A DNA stretch of 37,730 nt from Hellea sp. (GCA_020628425.1 JAHDEZ010000010.1:1-37730); one strand, 5' to 3'; positions 1 to 8,282 are shown, counted from the stretch's first letter. The notes: generated by a model from the letters alone, not told the origin. Numbers and translations are program-made.

Positions 1-2
1 TG

Positions 3-275
3 CCTTGGTTTTGGTCGGACCAGTTTGATTTAAAGCTTCAGATTGCAGGTCTTTCACAGGGTTATGATGACATTGTCATCAGAGGCGATCACGAAGGAAG
101 TCGTTCCTTTGCGGCCTTTTACTTCAAAGGCGAAAGGCTATTGGCCGTGGATGCGGTCAATGCGCCCCGCGAATTTATGATGTCACGTATGGCTCTGACC
201 AAGGGACAAACATTGGATAAATCTATCCTTGTTGATTCCGAGGCAGATTTGAAGATGGCTGTCATCTCGGTCTAA
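3..275 (+). CDS. Ferredoxin/rubredoxin reductase, C-terminal part (5' end outside window)
   Basis: The first 90 codons of the window form the open 3' end of a gene that begins upstream. The peptide starts PWFWSDQFDLKLQIAGL and ends with TAA. That opening is typical of the C-terminal reductase domain (Reductase_C) of FAD-dependent NAD(P)H:ferredoxin or rubredoxin reductases, which pass electrons to a small iron-sulfur partner for a P450 or dioxygenase. The FAD and NAD Rossmann domains must lie outside the window, so the electron acceptor cannot be named. No frameshift is seen. The family assignment rests on this domain alone. Confidence 0.85.
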   Translation, partial: PWFWSDQFDLKLQIAGLSQGYDDIVIRGDHEGSRSFAAFYFKGERLLAVDAVNAPREFMMSRMALTKGQTLDKSILVDSEADLKMAVISV

Positions 276-404
276 AATTCGCCTACACTTGAAAATATGA
301 ACAAAAACAAGGCTAATGGCTATTCCATTATTCCATTTTGCCTGTTATAAAACTGTCATAAGCCTAATAAATATGGGCATCGGGGCGCCTGATAGGGGCA
401 ATTT

Positions 405-1163
405 ATGCAAGCAAAACCGCATCCTGAGAATGCGAAACGGCTTGAGGTTTTATGGAATTTGGACGTTTTAGACAGCGGTCCGGAACAAGTCTATGATGAC
501 CTCGCAAAGTTGACGGCAGATATTTGCGAAACATCATTCTCGATGGTGAGCCTTGTCGATCGCGATCGGCAGTGGTTTAAATCCAAATGCGGTCTCCAAC
601 TGGATGAAACGCCTATAGAACAGTCCATATGTTCCCACGCAGTTGCCGAAGAAACCTATCTTGAGATCTCGGATACAGCTCAAGATATAAGGACGGTTGA
701 TAATCCACTTTGCCAAGGGGAACGGGCCTTCAGGTTTTATGCCGGGGCTCTTCTGAAAACCGTTGATGGCTGGCCATTGGGGACTTTGTGTATTTTGGAT
801 ACAAAGCCTCGAGAGCTGTCGGGATTGCAACGTCAAGCTTTGAGTGTTCATGCCAAACATGTATCCAGACAGATAGAGATGACAAAAGCTTTGATTGACG
901 GATTGGCCTTCGACACACCAAATCAAAATAAGTTGATACCTGACGACCCGAACTTTATCTATGGTTATGAAAAGCTGACGCCGAGAGAGCGGGAGATTCA
1001 TAAGCTTATTCTTAACGGTGAATTCGGTTCCTCAAGCAAGAAAATCGGTCGAGCGCTCGGGATTAGCCCGCGTACAGTTGATCATCACCGGGCCAATATT
1101 ATGGGAAAGCTCGAAGTGGATTCGGTTGCTGAATTAATCGCAAAAAGCCTCCGAGGATTATAG
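405..1163 (+). CDS. GAF-domain LuxR-type transcriptional regulator
   Basis: This 252-residue protein has two parts. Residues about 20-160 look like a GAF sensor domain, with the pattern SMVSLVDRDRQWFKS and later GWPLGTLCILD. Residues 191-250 form a LuxR/FixJ-type helix-turn-helix starting LTPREREIHK, with the recognition helix around SPRTVDHHRANIMGKL (221-236). There is no receiver domain, so it is probably an orphan regulator controlled by a small ligand, redox state or partner bound to the GAF domain. The start is ATG 405, preceded by AGGGGC about 6 bases upstream. A dyad-rich leader and a terminator follow it. The target genes are unknown; the downstream membrane protein and valine operon are candidates only by proximity. 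Confidence 0.85.
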   Translation: MQAKPHPENAKRLEVLWNLDVLDSGPEQVYDDLAKLTADICETSFSMVSLVDRDRQWFKSKCGLQLDETPIEQSICSHAVAEETYLEISDTAQDIRTVDNPLCQGERAFRFYAGALLKTVDGWPLGTLCILDTKPRELSGLQRQALSVHAKHVSRQIEMTKALIDGLAFDTPNQNKLIPDDPNFIYGYEKLTPREREIHKLILNGEFGSSSKKIGRALGISPRTVDHHRANIMGKLEVDSVAELIAKSLRGL

Positions 1164-1194
1164 GTAAAACTGCATAGGCAATCCTACCTATTTC

Positions 1195-1246
1195 GACATT
1201 ATGCAAGACATGTCATATGTCAAATTGATACGAATCTCAGGTTCGT
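1195..1246. promoter_or_regulatory. Cluster of short dyads downstream of the GAF-LuxR gene
   Basis: In the gap after the regulator there are repeated GACAT/ATGTC half-sites: GACAT at 1195-1199 and 1207-1211, and ATGTC at 1210-1214 and 1217-1221. They include the palindrome GACATGTC at 1207-1214. The dyad ACGAA-7-TTCGT follows at 1230-1246. Such clusters are common at operators, but no family can be named. It lies 5' of the terminator at 1290, so it could also be the promoter region of a small RNA. Confidence 0.3.
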
Positions 1247-1289
1247 CTCAAAATCATTATCGGACAACGCGCCCCGTTCGATAAAGCTG

Positions 1290-1332
1290 AGGTCCGACGT
1301 TGCCCCACATCGCCGTCGGACCTTTTCTTTTG
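1290..1332 (+). terminator. Strong rho-independent terminator
   Basis: A perfect 10-bp stem, AGGTCCGACG (1290-1299) with CGTCGGACCT (1314-1323), encloses a 14-nt loop containing CCCC. It runs directly into TTTTCTTTT. It could end the GAF-LuxR transcript or a small RNA encoded in the roughly 125 bases before it. It lies only 26 bases before the start of the next gene, so that gene needs either read-through or a promoter inside this element. Confidence 0.75.
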
Positions 1333-1357
1333 GGCAAAAGCAAATTACAGGTCTGTG

Positions 1358-1858
1358 ATGAAATTCATGTCCCATCACAAACACTTAGCTGCTTTCTTCA
1401 TGTCATTTGCGGTGTTGGCCTTTGTTTTCCTTCGTTTGGCCGTGTTCAAGTCACGTGCCCTTTTGAGCGAGACTTTTGACTCTGGTCCATCAGCTTTAAG
1501 TATTATCGCTGCGCTCGATGCCCCGTTCATGCTGATGTTTTTTTGTACGCCCGCCCTGATAGGCGGATTAGGATATTGGATATTTAAGGATGCTGCCTTA
1601 CGCGTTGGATATCTATCCATTTTATGTCTGTTAATGGCCGTGATTTGTGTCGCTATAGGCGTAATGACCGAAGCCAATGATCTGGCCACAGAAAGTGGAT
1701 TTGGCGATGGATGGGTTATGTATCCGCCGCTGAGTGTCGAACCACCTGTTAAACCATTGACCGACTGGGTTTTAACGGGGTTTGTTTTGGCTGGACTTTC
1801 TGCCCTGCTCAATGTTTTGGCCTTTCTTAGTCCTCGAATTAGAGTATTCTTGAAATAA
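1358..1858 (+). CDS. Truncated cytochrome c oxidase subunit I-like membrane protein
   Basis: This 166-residue protein has four hydrophobic segments and matches the N-terminal third of heme-copper oxidase subunit I. The SHHKHLAAFFMSFAV stretch (5-19) resembles the NHKDIGTLYL helix I start. The TPALIGGLGYW stretch (64-74) matches the canonical MPALIGGFGNW. GDGWVMYPPLS (116-126) matches GTGWTVYPPLS, and FVLAGLSALLNVLAF matches the start of the next helix. The low-spin heme histidine of the HGxIM motif aligns with Asp54, so heme binding as in a normal oxidase is unlikely. All CuB ligands lie in the missing part. I chose ATG 1358 over GTG 1355, with AGG about 8 bases upstream. No other oxidase genes are nearby. 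The role is unknown; it may be an assembly or regulatory relative. Confidence 0.65.
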   Translation: MKFMSHHKHLAAFFMSFAVLAFVFLRLAVFKSRALLSETFDSGPSALSIIAALDAPFMLMFFCTPALIGGLGYWIFKDAALRVGYLSILCLLMAVICVAIGVMTEANDLATESGFGDGWVMYPPLSVEPPVKPLTDWVLTGFVLAGLSALLNVLAFLSPRIRVFLK

Positions 1859-1936
1859 CCTCATCACATAGACGATAGATTTGGGGTTCTTTTACCTGGA
1901 CGGGGCATATATACCGCTGCGCAAGGAGAATCTAAT

Positions 1937-3430
1937 ATGAGACAGATCGGACATTTCATTGACGGCGAGAATGTGGCAGGCAAATCCGGCCGCACTGCCG
2001 ATATTTTTAACCCGAATACAGGTCAGGTTCAGGCGCAGGTCGCACTTGCGACGCCCGCCGAGGTGGACGTCGCCGTTGACAGCGCTGAGGATGCCCAGCG
2101 CATTTGGATGAATACCAATCCCCAAAAACGCGCACGGGTTATGTTCGAATATAAACAGCTCCTGCATAAACATATGGATGAATTGGCGGAGTTATTGTCT
2201 GCCGAGCACGGCAAGGTCGTTGCCGATAGTCGCGGTGACGTCATGCGCGGTATTGACGTTATCGAATTTGCTTGTGGTATTCCTCATAATCAAAAAGGCG
2301 AACATACTTACGGCGCGGGTCCCGAAATCGATGTCTATTCCATGCGCAAGCCTCTGGGTGTTGTGGCGGGCATTACGCCGTTTAATTTCCCGGCCATGAT
2401 CCCGTGCTGGATGTTCGGCATGGCCATCGCCACGGGTAATGCCTGTATCATTAAACCGTCCGAGAAAGATCCATCCGTGCCTATGCGCCTGGCAGAGTTA
2501 TTTGTCGAAGCTGGTGGGCCGAAAGGGCTTCTTAATGTCGTCAATGGCGATAAAGAGGCCGTTGACGCGCTTTTGCAACACCCGGAAGTCAAAGCCGTCA
2601 GCTTTGTGGGCTCGTCTGATATCGCGCATTATGTGTTTTCTGAGGCTGCTAAATACGGCAAGCGCGCCCAATGTATGGGCGGCGCGAAGAATCACGGCAT
2701 CATCATGCCTGACGCCAATATGGATCAGGCCGTCAAAGACATTCTAGGCGCGGCCTATGGCTCAGCGGGCGAACGCTGTATGGCCCTGCCGGTCGTCGTG
2801 CCTGTGGGTGAGGGAACGGCTGAGCGTTTCCTGGAAAAAATGCTCCCTGCCATTGAAGGCTTGCGGGTCGGCACCTCCAATGACCCTGATGCTGATTACG
2901 GCCCTGTCGTCACCGCCGCCCACAAAAAACGGGTTGAAAGCATGATCGACACCGCCATCGCAGAAGGCGCGGAAGTTGTCGTCGATGGCCGCGATTTCAC
3001 CCTGCAAGGTTATGAGGACGGTTTCTTTATCGGGCCAACTTTGCTGGACCATGTCAAACCCGGCATGACGACTTATCACGAAGAGATTTTCGGCCCTGTC
3101 CTGCAGATCGTTCGAGCTGACACGTTCGAAGAAGCGGTCCGTCTGCCGAGTGATCACCAATACGGAAACGGCGTGGCTATCTTTACGCAAAACGGCCGTG
3201 CCGCCCGCGAATTTGCCGATCGGGTCGAGGTTGGCATGGTCGGTATCAATGTCCCAATCCCTGTGCCTGTGTCTTACCATTCATTTGGTGGCTGGAAGCG
3301 TTCGGCCTTTGGCGACATCAACCAATACGGCATGGAAGGCGTTCGGTTTTACACCAAGACCAAAACCGTCACCCAACGCTGGCCCGAAGGTGAGACCGAA
3401 GACAGCGCGTTCATTATTCCGACGTTTTAA
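1937..3430 (+). CDS. mmsA: Methylmalonate-semialdehyde dehydrogenase (CoA-acylating)
   Basis: The enzyme oxidises methylmalonate semialdehyde with NAD and CoA to propionyl-CoA and CO2, the last step of valine degradation, and can also act on malonate semialdehyde. The 497-residue length is right for the family. The aldehyde dehydrogenase fold is clear: TPFNFPAMIPCW (148-159) with Asn150, the NAD-binding SFVGSS stretch near 222, and the nucleophile Cys281 in GERCMALPVV, a context typical of MmsA. The start ATG has a strong AAGGAG at 1923-1928. The acyl-CoA dehydrogenase follows after 2 bases. With mmsB and the hydrolase downstream, the assignment is firm. Confidence 0.95.
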   Translation: MRQIGHFIDGENVAGKSGRTADIFNPNTGQVQAQVALATPAEVDVAVDSAEDAQRIWMNTNPQKRARVMFEYKQLLHKHMDELAELLSAEHGKVVADSRGDVMRGIDVIEFACGIPHNQKGEHTYGAGPEIDVYSMRKPLGVVAGITPFNFPAMIPCWMFGMAIATGNACIIKPSEKDPSVPMRLAELFVEAGGPKGLLNVVNGDKEAVDALLQHPEVKAVSFVGSSDIAHYVFSEAAKYGKRAQCMGGAKNHGIIMPDANMDQAVKDILGAAYGSAGERCMALPVVVPVGEGTAERFLEKMLPAIEGLRVGTSNDPDADYGPVVTAAHKKRVESMIDTAIAEGAEVVVDGRDFTLQGYEDGFFIGPTLLDHVKPGMTTYHEEIFGPVLQIVRADTFEEAVRLPSDHQYGNGVAIFTQNGRAAREFADRVEVGMVGINVPIPVPVSYHSFGGWKRSAFGDINQYGMEGVRFYTKTKTVTQRWPEGETEDSAFIIPTF

Positions 3431-3432
3431 CG

Positions 3433-4572
3433 ATGGATTTCCAACTCACAGAAGAACAGACCCTTATACAGGATACGGCGAGCCAGTTCTCCGACAATGA
3501 ACTGGCCCCAAATGCTGAAAAGTGGGACCACGAAAAATTCCTCGATCGAGCCGTTTTTGAAAAAGCCGCTGAGCTGGGATTTATGGGGATATATACCCAA
3601 GAAGAGCATGGCGGAACGGCGCTCTCCCGGCTGGATAGCGCGCTGGTGTTTGAGCAACTGGCGCGGGGTGATGTTTCACATACGGCTATGATGACCATCC
3701 ACAATATGGCGACGTGGATGATTGACCGCTTTGCCTCGGATGAGCTGCGCGCCAAATATGTCCCGCGTCTGGTGACGGCGGAACTTATTGCCTCTTATTG
3801 TTTGACCGAGCCAGGTGCCGGGTCTGATGCGGCGTCTCTGACCACCAAAGCCGTCCGCGACGGCGATGACTATATCCTCAACGGCACCAAGACCTTTATT
3901 TCCGGTGCGAGCTGGTCGGATATTTATGTGGTCATGGCGCGAACCTCGGATGACGGCGCGCGCGGAGTGTCTACTTTTGTTATCGAAAAAGACACGCCCG
4001 GCCTATCCTTCGGAGCCATCGAAAAGAAAATGGGCTGGAATGCTCAACCCACCGCCCAGGTCATCATGGAAGACTGCCGTGTGCCTGCTGAAAACCGAGT
4101 AGGGGCCGAAGGCGATGGTTTCAAATTTGCCATGGCAGGTCTCGACGGTGGCCGGATCAATATCGGTTGTTGTTCACTCGGCGGGGCGCAGGCTGCACTG
4201 GACGCGGCGGTTGCCTACACCAAAGAGCGCAAACAATTCGGCAAGGAAATCAGCGCCTTTCAAAACACACAGTTTAAACTGGCCGATATGGCCACCGAGC
4301 TCGAAGCCTCCCGCATGATGATCTACAGGGCTGCCAATATGCTCGATAATAAACTCCCCAACGCCGGATCTGCTTGCGCCATGGCCAAGCGTTTTGCGAC
4401 TGATATGGGCTCCAAAATCGCCAATGACGCCCTCCAGCTCCATGGGGGTTATGGCTATTTGTCGGAATATGGCATCGAACGGATTGTCCGTGACCTACGC
4501 GTGCACCAAATCCTCGAAGGTACCAATGAGATTATGCGGGTGATCATTTCCCGGTCAATGTTACGGCAGTAG
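3433..4572 (+). CDS. Acyl-CoA dehydrogenase, probably isobutyryl-CoA dehydrogenase
   Basis: This 379-residue flavoprotein has all the acyl-CoA dehydrogenase hallmarks: CLTEPGAGSDA (123-133) at the flavin and substrate site, KQFGKEISAFQ (268-278), LHGGYGY (337-342 region), and the catalytic base Glu362 in HQILEGTNEIMR. Acting on isobutyryl-CoA it would give methacrylyl-CoA and pass electrons to ETF. The sequence alone shows the short/branched-chain class. The substrate is inferred from its place between mmsA (2-base gap) and a 3-hydroxyisobutyryl-CoA hydrolase. Translation is probably coupled to mmsA. Confidence 0.9.
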   Translation: MDFQLTEEQTLIQDTASQFSDNELAPNAEKWDHEKFLDRAVFEKAAELGFMGIYTQEEHGGTALSRLDSALVFEQLARGDVSHTAMMTIHNMATWMIDRFASDELRAKYVPRLVTAELIASYCLTEPGAGSDAASLTTKAVRDGDDYILNGTKTFISGASWSDIYVVMARTSDDGARGVSTFVIEKDTPGLSFGAIEKKMGWNAQPTAQVIMEDCRVPAENRVGAEGDGFKFAMAGLDGGRINIGCCSLGGAQAALDAAVAYTKERKQFGKEISAFQNTQFKLADMATELEASRMMIYRAANMLDNKLPNAGSACAMAKRFATDMGSKIANDALQLHGGYGYLSEYGIERIVRDLRVHQILEGTNEIMRVIISRSMLRQ

Positions 4573-4578
4573 GATCGT

Positions 4579-4947
4579 TTGATTACTGACAATAATCATA
4601 TCCATTTGCCGACGCTCACCCGGCGTCTGAGCCTGATATTCATGCTTTTTCTGACGTTTTTTACCGGGTTAAAACTGCTGACCTGGGAGCCTGATTACCC
4701 TTTCAAAACCTTTGTTGCTGGGGAAGGTCTTGTAATGTTGCAATTCCCCAATGAACTCAGATCATGCATTCGGAGTTCCATGAATGGAGAGGGCATCCCC
4801 ATAAGCGAAGAAAAAGTCATGGCTATGACGAGCTTTCAATCGACCTGTCTCAAAAAATGTGTCGACGCGGGTAAAACAAGGAAAACATGTCTCGAGCACA
4901 GGCCGTATATTCCTGTTCAGTCAACTATCTGGGAACGGGACGGCTAG
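4579..4947 (+). CDS. Small membrane-anchored protein of unknown function
   Basis: This 122-residue protein has one membrane segment at about residues 17-35 and then a hydrophilic, probably periplasmic, tail. The tail has four cysteines, three of them close together in TCLKKCVDAGKTRKTC. I recognise no family. The only start that keeps the whole N-terminus is TTG 4579, six bases after the acyl-CoA dehydrogenase stop, with TAGGA just before it. ATG 4642 inside the membrane segment is less likely. It is tightly packed in the valine operon and is followed by another small membrane gene one base after its stop, so it is probably real and co-expressed. Confidence 0.6.
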   Translation: MITDNNHIHLPTLTRRLSLIFMLFLTFFTGLKLLTWEPDYPFKTFVAGEGLVMLQFPNELRSCIRSSMNGEGIPISEEKVMAMTSFQSTCLKKCVDAGKTRKTCLEHRPYIPVQSTIWERDG

Positions 4948-4948
4948 C

Positions 4949-5350
4949 ATGTATTATGTCTATGGAGCCGCTTTCGGCCTTTTATGCCTTCTTCCATTTG
5001 TCAAATCGTCAAACCGCACCTTGGCCATGAATGGTTATCTGGCACTGGCAATTATGGTGTCCATCTATCTCGGGGCCTATCTGACGACCGATAACTTGCA
5101 TCTCATGATCAAGGAGTTTTTCATCGGCCTTGGCTTTTTGGGTTTAGCCACAGTCTTTAGAAAGGCTTGGCCTTTGGGGATCGGGTTTCTGGTCCTCACT
5201 CATGGCGCCTATGATCATTTTTTCGGTCACCATTCCGGCGTCGCCGACTGGTATCCACCGGTTTGTGCAGGCTTTGATGTTATTGTAGGTTCAGGCTTAA
5301 TCCTGCTTATGTTACGCAACGATAAATACAAACAATTGGAACAAAAATGA
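4949..5350 (+). CDS. Small four-helix membrane protein of unknown function
   Basis: This 133-residue protein starts at ATG 4949, one base after the previous stop. An upstream in-frame GTG exists but would overlap the previous gene by 90 bases. Hydrophobic helices lie at about 2-17, 24-42, 50-62 and 65-80, with a further one near 105-120. Between the last ones is a histidine-rich stretch, THGAYDHFFGHHSG, that could bind metal. I do not recognise the family. Its stop overlaps the start of the next gene in an ATGA arrangement, a sign of translational coupling with the hydrolase. A role in the valine pathway is not shown by the sequence. Confidence 0.65.
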   Translation: MYYVYGAAFGLLCLLPFVKSSNRTLAMNGYLALAIMVSIYLGAYLTTDNLHLMIKEFFIGLGFLGLATVFRKAWPLGIGFLVLTHGAYDHFFGHHSGVADWYPPVCAGFDVIVGSGLILLMLRNDKYKQLEQK

Positions 5351-6393
5351 CTCAACAAATAAAAACAGAGGTCGAGGGCAAACTCGGCATTATTACCCTT
5401 AATCGTCCCAAGGCGCTCAACGCTCTGACCACGGAAATGTGCAAAGCCATCACCAAAGTCATGCTGGAATGGGAAGAAGACGAAAATATCGCAGCTGTCC
5501 TCGTAAAAGGCGCGGGCGATCGGGCGTTTTGCGCGGGCGGCGATGTCATCATGCTCCATGATAGCGGCAAAAAGGACGGCAAGGAGGCTGAGGAGTTCTG
5601 GCGTATCGAGTATGCGCTCAATGAACTTATCCACCGCTACCGCAAGCCTTATATCACCATGATTGACGGCATTGTCATGGGTGGCGGCGTTGGTCTTTCT
5701 GTGCATGGCGGTCACCGCATTGCGGGTGATGATACGCTGTTTGCCATGCCCGAAACAGGCATTGGTTATTTTCCAGATGTTGGTGGAACCTATTTTCTAC
5801 CGCGCCTGGGTATGTCGACCGGTATGTGGCTTGGATTGACGGGCGCGCGCATTAAAACGGGCCATGTCTGTGAGTTGGGTATTGCGACCGCCTATGTGCC
5901 GTCTGACAAACACGCAGACCTGGTGGAGGCGCTAGGCAAGGCCAAGCTCGACGGGACCGAAGTATCCGTCGAAAAAGTCATCAAAAAATTCGCAAAAAAA
6001 GCACCAAAAGCTGAAGAGGTGAGCGGTTCTATCGGCGCCTTCATGGCAGAGAGTGTTGACGTTATCATGGATATGTTGGCGGAAGACGAAAGTGAATGGG
6101 CCCAGAAACAGCTGGAAAACATGCTCAAAAAGTCTCCCATCGCTTTGGCCATTACCCATCGCGCTTTACGGGAGGGGGCTCAGATGAGCTTCCGTGAAGC
6201 CATGGAAATGGAACTGGATGTATCTTTGAACTTCCTCAAAACGCAGGACTTCTACGAGGGGATTCGTGCGCAGTTAATTGACAAAGATCGGAAACCTCAA
6301 TGGTCGCATGAGGGTGTTGGTAAGGTCACCAAAGCTCAGATTGATCGGGTTATGAAAAAAGTGGCCAAACCAACCTTGGAATTTTTGTCATAA
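5347..6393 (+). CDS. 3-hydroxyisobutyryl-CoA hydrolase (enoyl-CoA hydratase family)
   Basis: This 348-residue crotonase-fold enzyme releases CoA from 3-hydroxyisobutyryl-CoA in valine catabolism. The oxyanion-hole segments AFCAGGDV (60-67) and GIVMGGGVGLS (108-118) are present. The catalytic acid residues sit in PETGIGYFPDVGGTYFL, with Glu136 and Asp144, as in HIBCH rather than simple enoyl-CoA hydratases. The length of about 350 also fits HIBCH. The start overlaps the stop of the preceding membrane gene by four bases. The neighbours mmsA and mmsB support the substrate. No separate enoyl-CoA hydratase for methacrylyl-CoA is in the window. Confidence 0.9.
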   Translation: MTQQIKTEVEGKLGIITLNRPKALNALTTEMCKAITKVMLEWEEDENIAAVLVKGAGDRAFCAGGDVIMLHDSGKKDGKEAEEFWRIEYALNELIHRYRKPYITMIDGIVMGGGVGLSVHGGHRIAGDDTLFAMPETGIGYFPDVGGTYFLPRLGMSTGMWLGLTGARIKTGHVCELGIATAYVPSDKHADLVEALGKAKLDGTEVSVEKVIKKFAKKAPKAEEVSGSIGAFMAESVDVIMDMLAEDESEWAQKQLENMLKKSPIALAITHRALREGAQMSFREAMEMELDVSLNFLKTQDFYEGIRAQLIDKDRKPQWSHEGVGKVTKAQIDRVMKKVAKPTLEFLS

Positions 6394-6491
6394 CCGGATG
6401 CTTTCATGCATAAAAAAATACCAATGACTCAAAATTTGATGTAGGTTATTAACAGTAAACTGGGAGATCCTGATAACTTTGGAGAGTGAAT

Positions 6492-7370
6492 ATGAAAAAT
6501 GTGGGTAAGTTTATCCTCGCAAATCTTATGATTTGTTCTTTGGCTTCGGCACAATCTGTCGACATCGACGAAATCAAAGCTGAAGCAGAAGCCGGGGATG
6601 TTGATGCGCAATATATGCTGGCGGTTCTTTATGATGACGGCGATGGCGGCGTATCCGAAGATGACACACGCTCCGTTTATTGGCTGGAAAAAGCGGCCGC
6701 TCAGGGCAGCATGCTCGCTCAGAACCACTTAGGTGTTATGTATATCAACGGCGAGGGTACTGGCGTAAATGTCGCCAAAGGTCTGGAAATGTATGAAAAA
6801 GCCGCTGAACAAGGGCATGGTGTTGCCGCGGCCAATCTGGGTTATGTATACCGCAAAGGTGATTTGGCGCCTCAGGATTCCGAGCGCGCCATCCGTTACT
6901 TCATGCGGGCCGGTGAGCTGGAAAATTCAGACGGATATTTCGAAGCCGCCTATACATATGATTTAGGCATGGGCGTCAAAGAAGACAATGACAAAGCCTT
7001 GGAGCTCTACGAACTTGCAGGTGAGCTGGGTGATATGACCGCCATCTATAATATCGGTGTCATGTATGACGAAGGCGACGGTGTAAAACAGAACCACAAG
7101 AAAGCCCATAAATATTTCATGGAGGCTGCAGAGGGTGGATTGGGCGATGCTCAACTGAATGTAGGCTATCAGTATATGAATGGCGAGGGTGTGGGCAAAG
7201 ACTATGTCCGTGCCTATATCTGGACGGCTATGGCCGAAGCACAGGGTACAGAAAATTCCGAACGCAATCTGGAGATTGCCGAAGGTCTTTTGAGCGACCG
7301 CAAGCTTTGGAAGGCGCAGGCTGCGGCTGAGCGTTGCCTTGAGTCTGGTTATGAGGACTGCAAGCCGTAA
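6492..7370 (+). CDS. Secreted Sel1-repeat (TPR-like) protein
   Basis: The 292-residue protein begins with a signal peptide (cleavage likely after LASAQS or nearby, about residue 20). It is then made almost wholly of about six Sel1-like repeats of the kind AQYMLAVLYDDGDG...A..WLEKAA. Such repeats form a solenoid that holds proteins together in the periplasm. I chose ATG 6492, with GGAGAG at 6481-6486 as the ribosome binding site, over GTG 6486. It sits between the hydrolase and mmsB in the same direction, with a 98-base gap before it that may hold its own promoter. No link to valine breakdown is visible. Confidence 0.85.
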   Translation: MKNVGKFILANLMICSLASAQSVDIDEIKAEAEAGDVDAQYMLAVLYDDGDGGVSEDDTRSVYWLEKAAAQGSMLAQNHLGVMYINGEGTGVNVAKGLEMYEKAAEQGHGVAAANLGYVYRKGDLAPQDSERAIRYFMRAGELENSDGYFEAAYTYDLGMGVKEDNDKALELYELAGELGDMTAIYNIGVMYDEGDGVKQNHKKAHKYFMEAAEGGLGDAQLNVGYQYMNGEGVGKDYVRAYIWTAMAEAQGTENSERNLEIAEGLLSDRKLWKAQAAAERCLESGYEDCKP

Positions 7371-7391
7371 GCGTTTTCAGGTAAAACATCT

Positions 7392-8282
7392 ATGACAAAA
7401 ATCGCGTTTATTGGCCTTGGCAATATGGGTATCGGCATGGCCGCAAACCTGGCGAAAGCCGGTCACGAAGTCCGCGCGGTCGATATCTCTGAGGCCGCCG
7501 TCACCAAGGCGGTAGAGGCGGGCTGTATTGGCGCAGCTTCGGCGGAGGAGGCCGTCTCCGGCGCGGACGTTGTCATTTCCATGCTACCCGCTGGCAAGCA
7601 TGTAGAGCTTGTCTATATGAGCGATGGGGGTGTGTTTGACCACGCGGAGCCCGGCACGCTTTGTATTGATTGCTCGACCATAGATGTGGCTACGGCCCGT
7701 AATGTCATTGTCAACGCCGAAGAGCGGGGCCTGTCCATGATCGATGCGCCTGTGTCTGGGGGTGTCGGCGGTGCGGCGGCGGGTACGCTGACCTTTATGT
7801 GCGGTGGTAAACAGGATGCCTTTGATCGGGCCAAACCACTTCTCGACATTATGGGTAAAAACGTTTTCCACGCTGGCGAAGCCGGGAACGGGCAGGTTGC
7901 CAAGATCGCCAATAATATGCTGCTAGGTATTCATATGATTGGGACCTGCGAGGCTTTTAATCTGGCGGAAAAGCTGGGCCTGGACGCGCAGACATTTTAC
8001 GATATTTCCTCAACCGCCAGTGGCCAAAACTGGTCCATGACGAGCTATTGCCCGGCTCCGGGTCCGGTGGAAAGCGCGCCGTCTAATCATGACTATCAGC
8101 CCGGCTTTGCCGCGGCTATGATGCTCAAGGATTTGCGTCTGGCGCAAGAGGCCGCCACCACGGCGCGCGCAGCTACACCACTGGGCACTCAGGCCGAAGC
8201 ACTTTATTCTTTGATGGAAGCGTCCGGAAAAGATGACCTCGACTTCTCCGGCATTATGAAGCTGATTAATGGGTCGCTTTAA
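7392..8282 (+). CDS. mmsB: 3-hydroxyisobutyrate dehydrogenase
   Basis: This enzyme oxidises 3-hydroxyisobutyrate to methylmalonate semialdehyde, the substrate of MmsA, with NAD. The protein is 296 residues, the usual length. The N-terminal Rossmann motif is FIGLGNMGIGMA (6-17) with Asp31 at the end of the second strand, the acidic residue that favours NAD. The family signature DAPVSGGVGGAAAGTL begins at 118, and the catalytic lysine is Lys171 in GQVAKIANNMLLG. It is the last gene of the rightward valine cluster. Its stop is nine bases from the end of the convergent yghU gene. Confidence 0.95.
   Translation: MTKIAFIGLGNMGIGMAANLAKAGHEVRAVDISEAAVTKAVEAGCIGAASAEEAVSGADVVISMLPAGKHVELVYMSDGGVFDHAEPGTLCIDCSTIDVATARNVIVNAEERGLSMIDAPVSGGVGGAAAGTLTFMCGGKQDAFDRAKPLLDIMGKNVFHAGEAGNGQVAKIANNMLLGIHMIGTCEAFNLAEKLGLDAQTFYDISSTASGQNWSMTSYCPAPGPVESAPSNHDYQPGFAAAMMLKDLRLAQEAATTARAATPLGTQAEALYSLMEASGKDDLDFSGIMKLINGSL

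Noticed and set aside
1887-1913. TATATA before mmsA considered as a -10 with TTGGGG as -35
   Set aside because: The spacing is 21 bases, too long for a standard promoter, and the -35 is poor.
2762-3280. 172-codon open frame on the minus strand inside mmsA
   Set aside because: It lies entirely within the well-supported mmsA gene, has no ribosome binding site and its translation resembles no protein.
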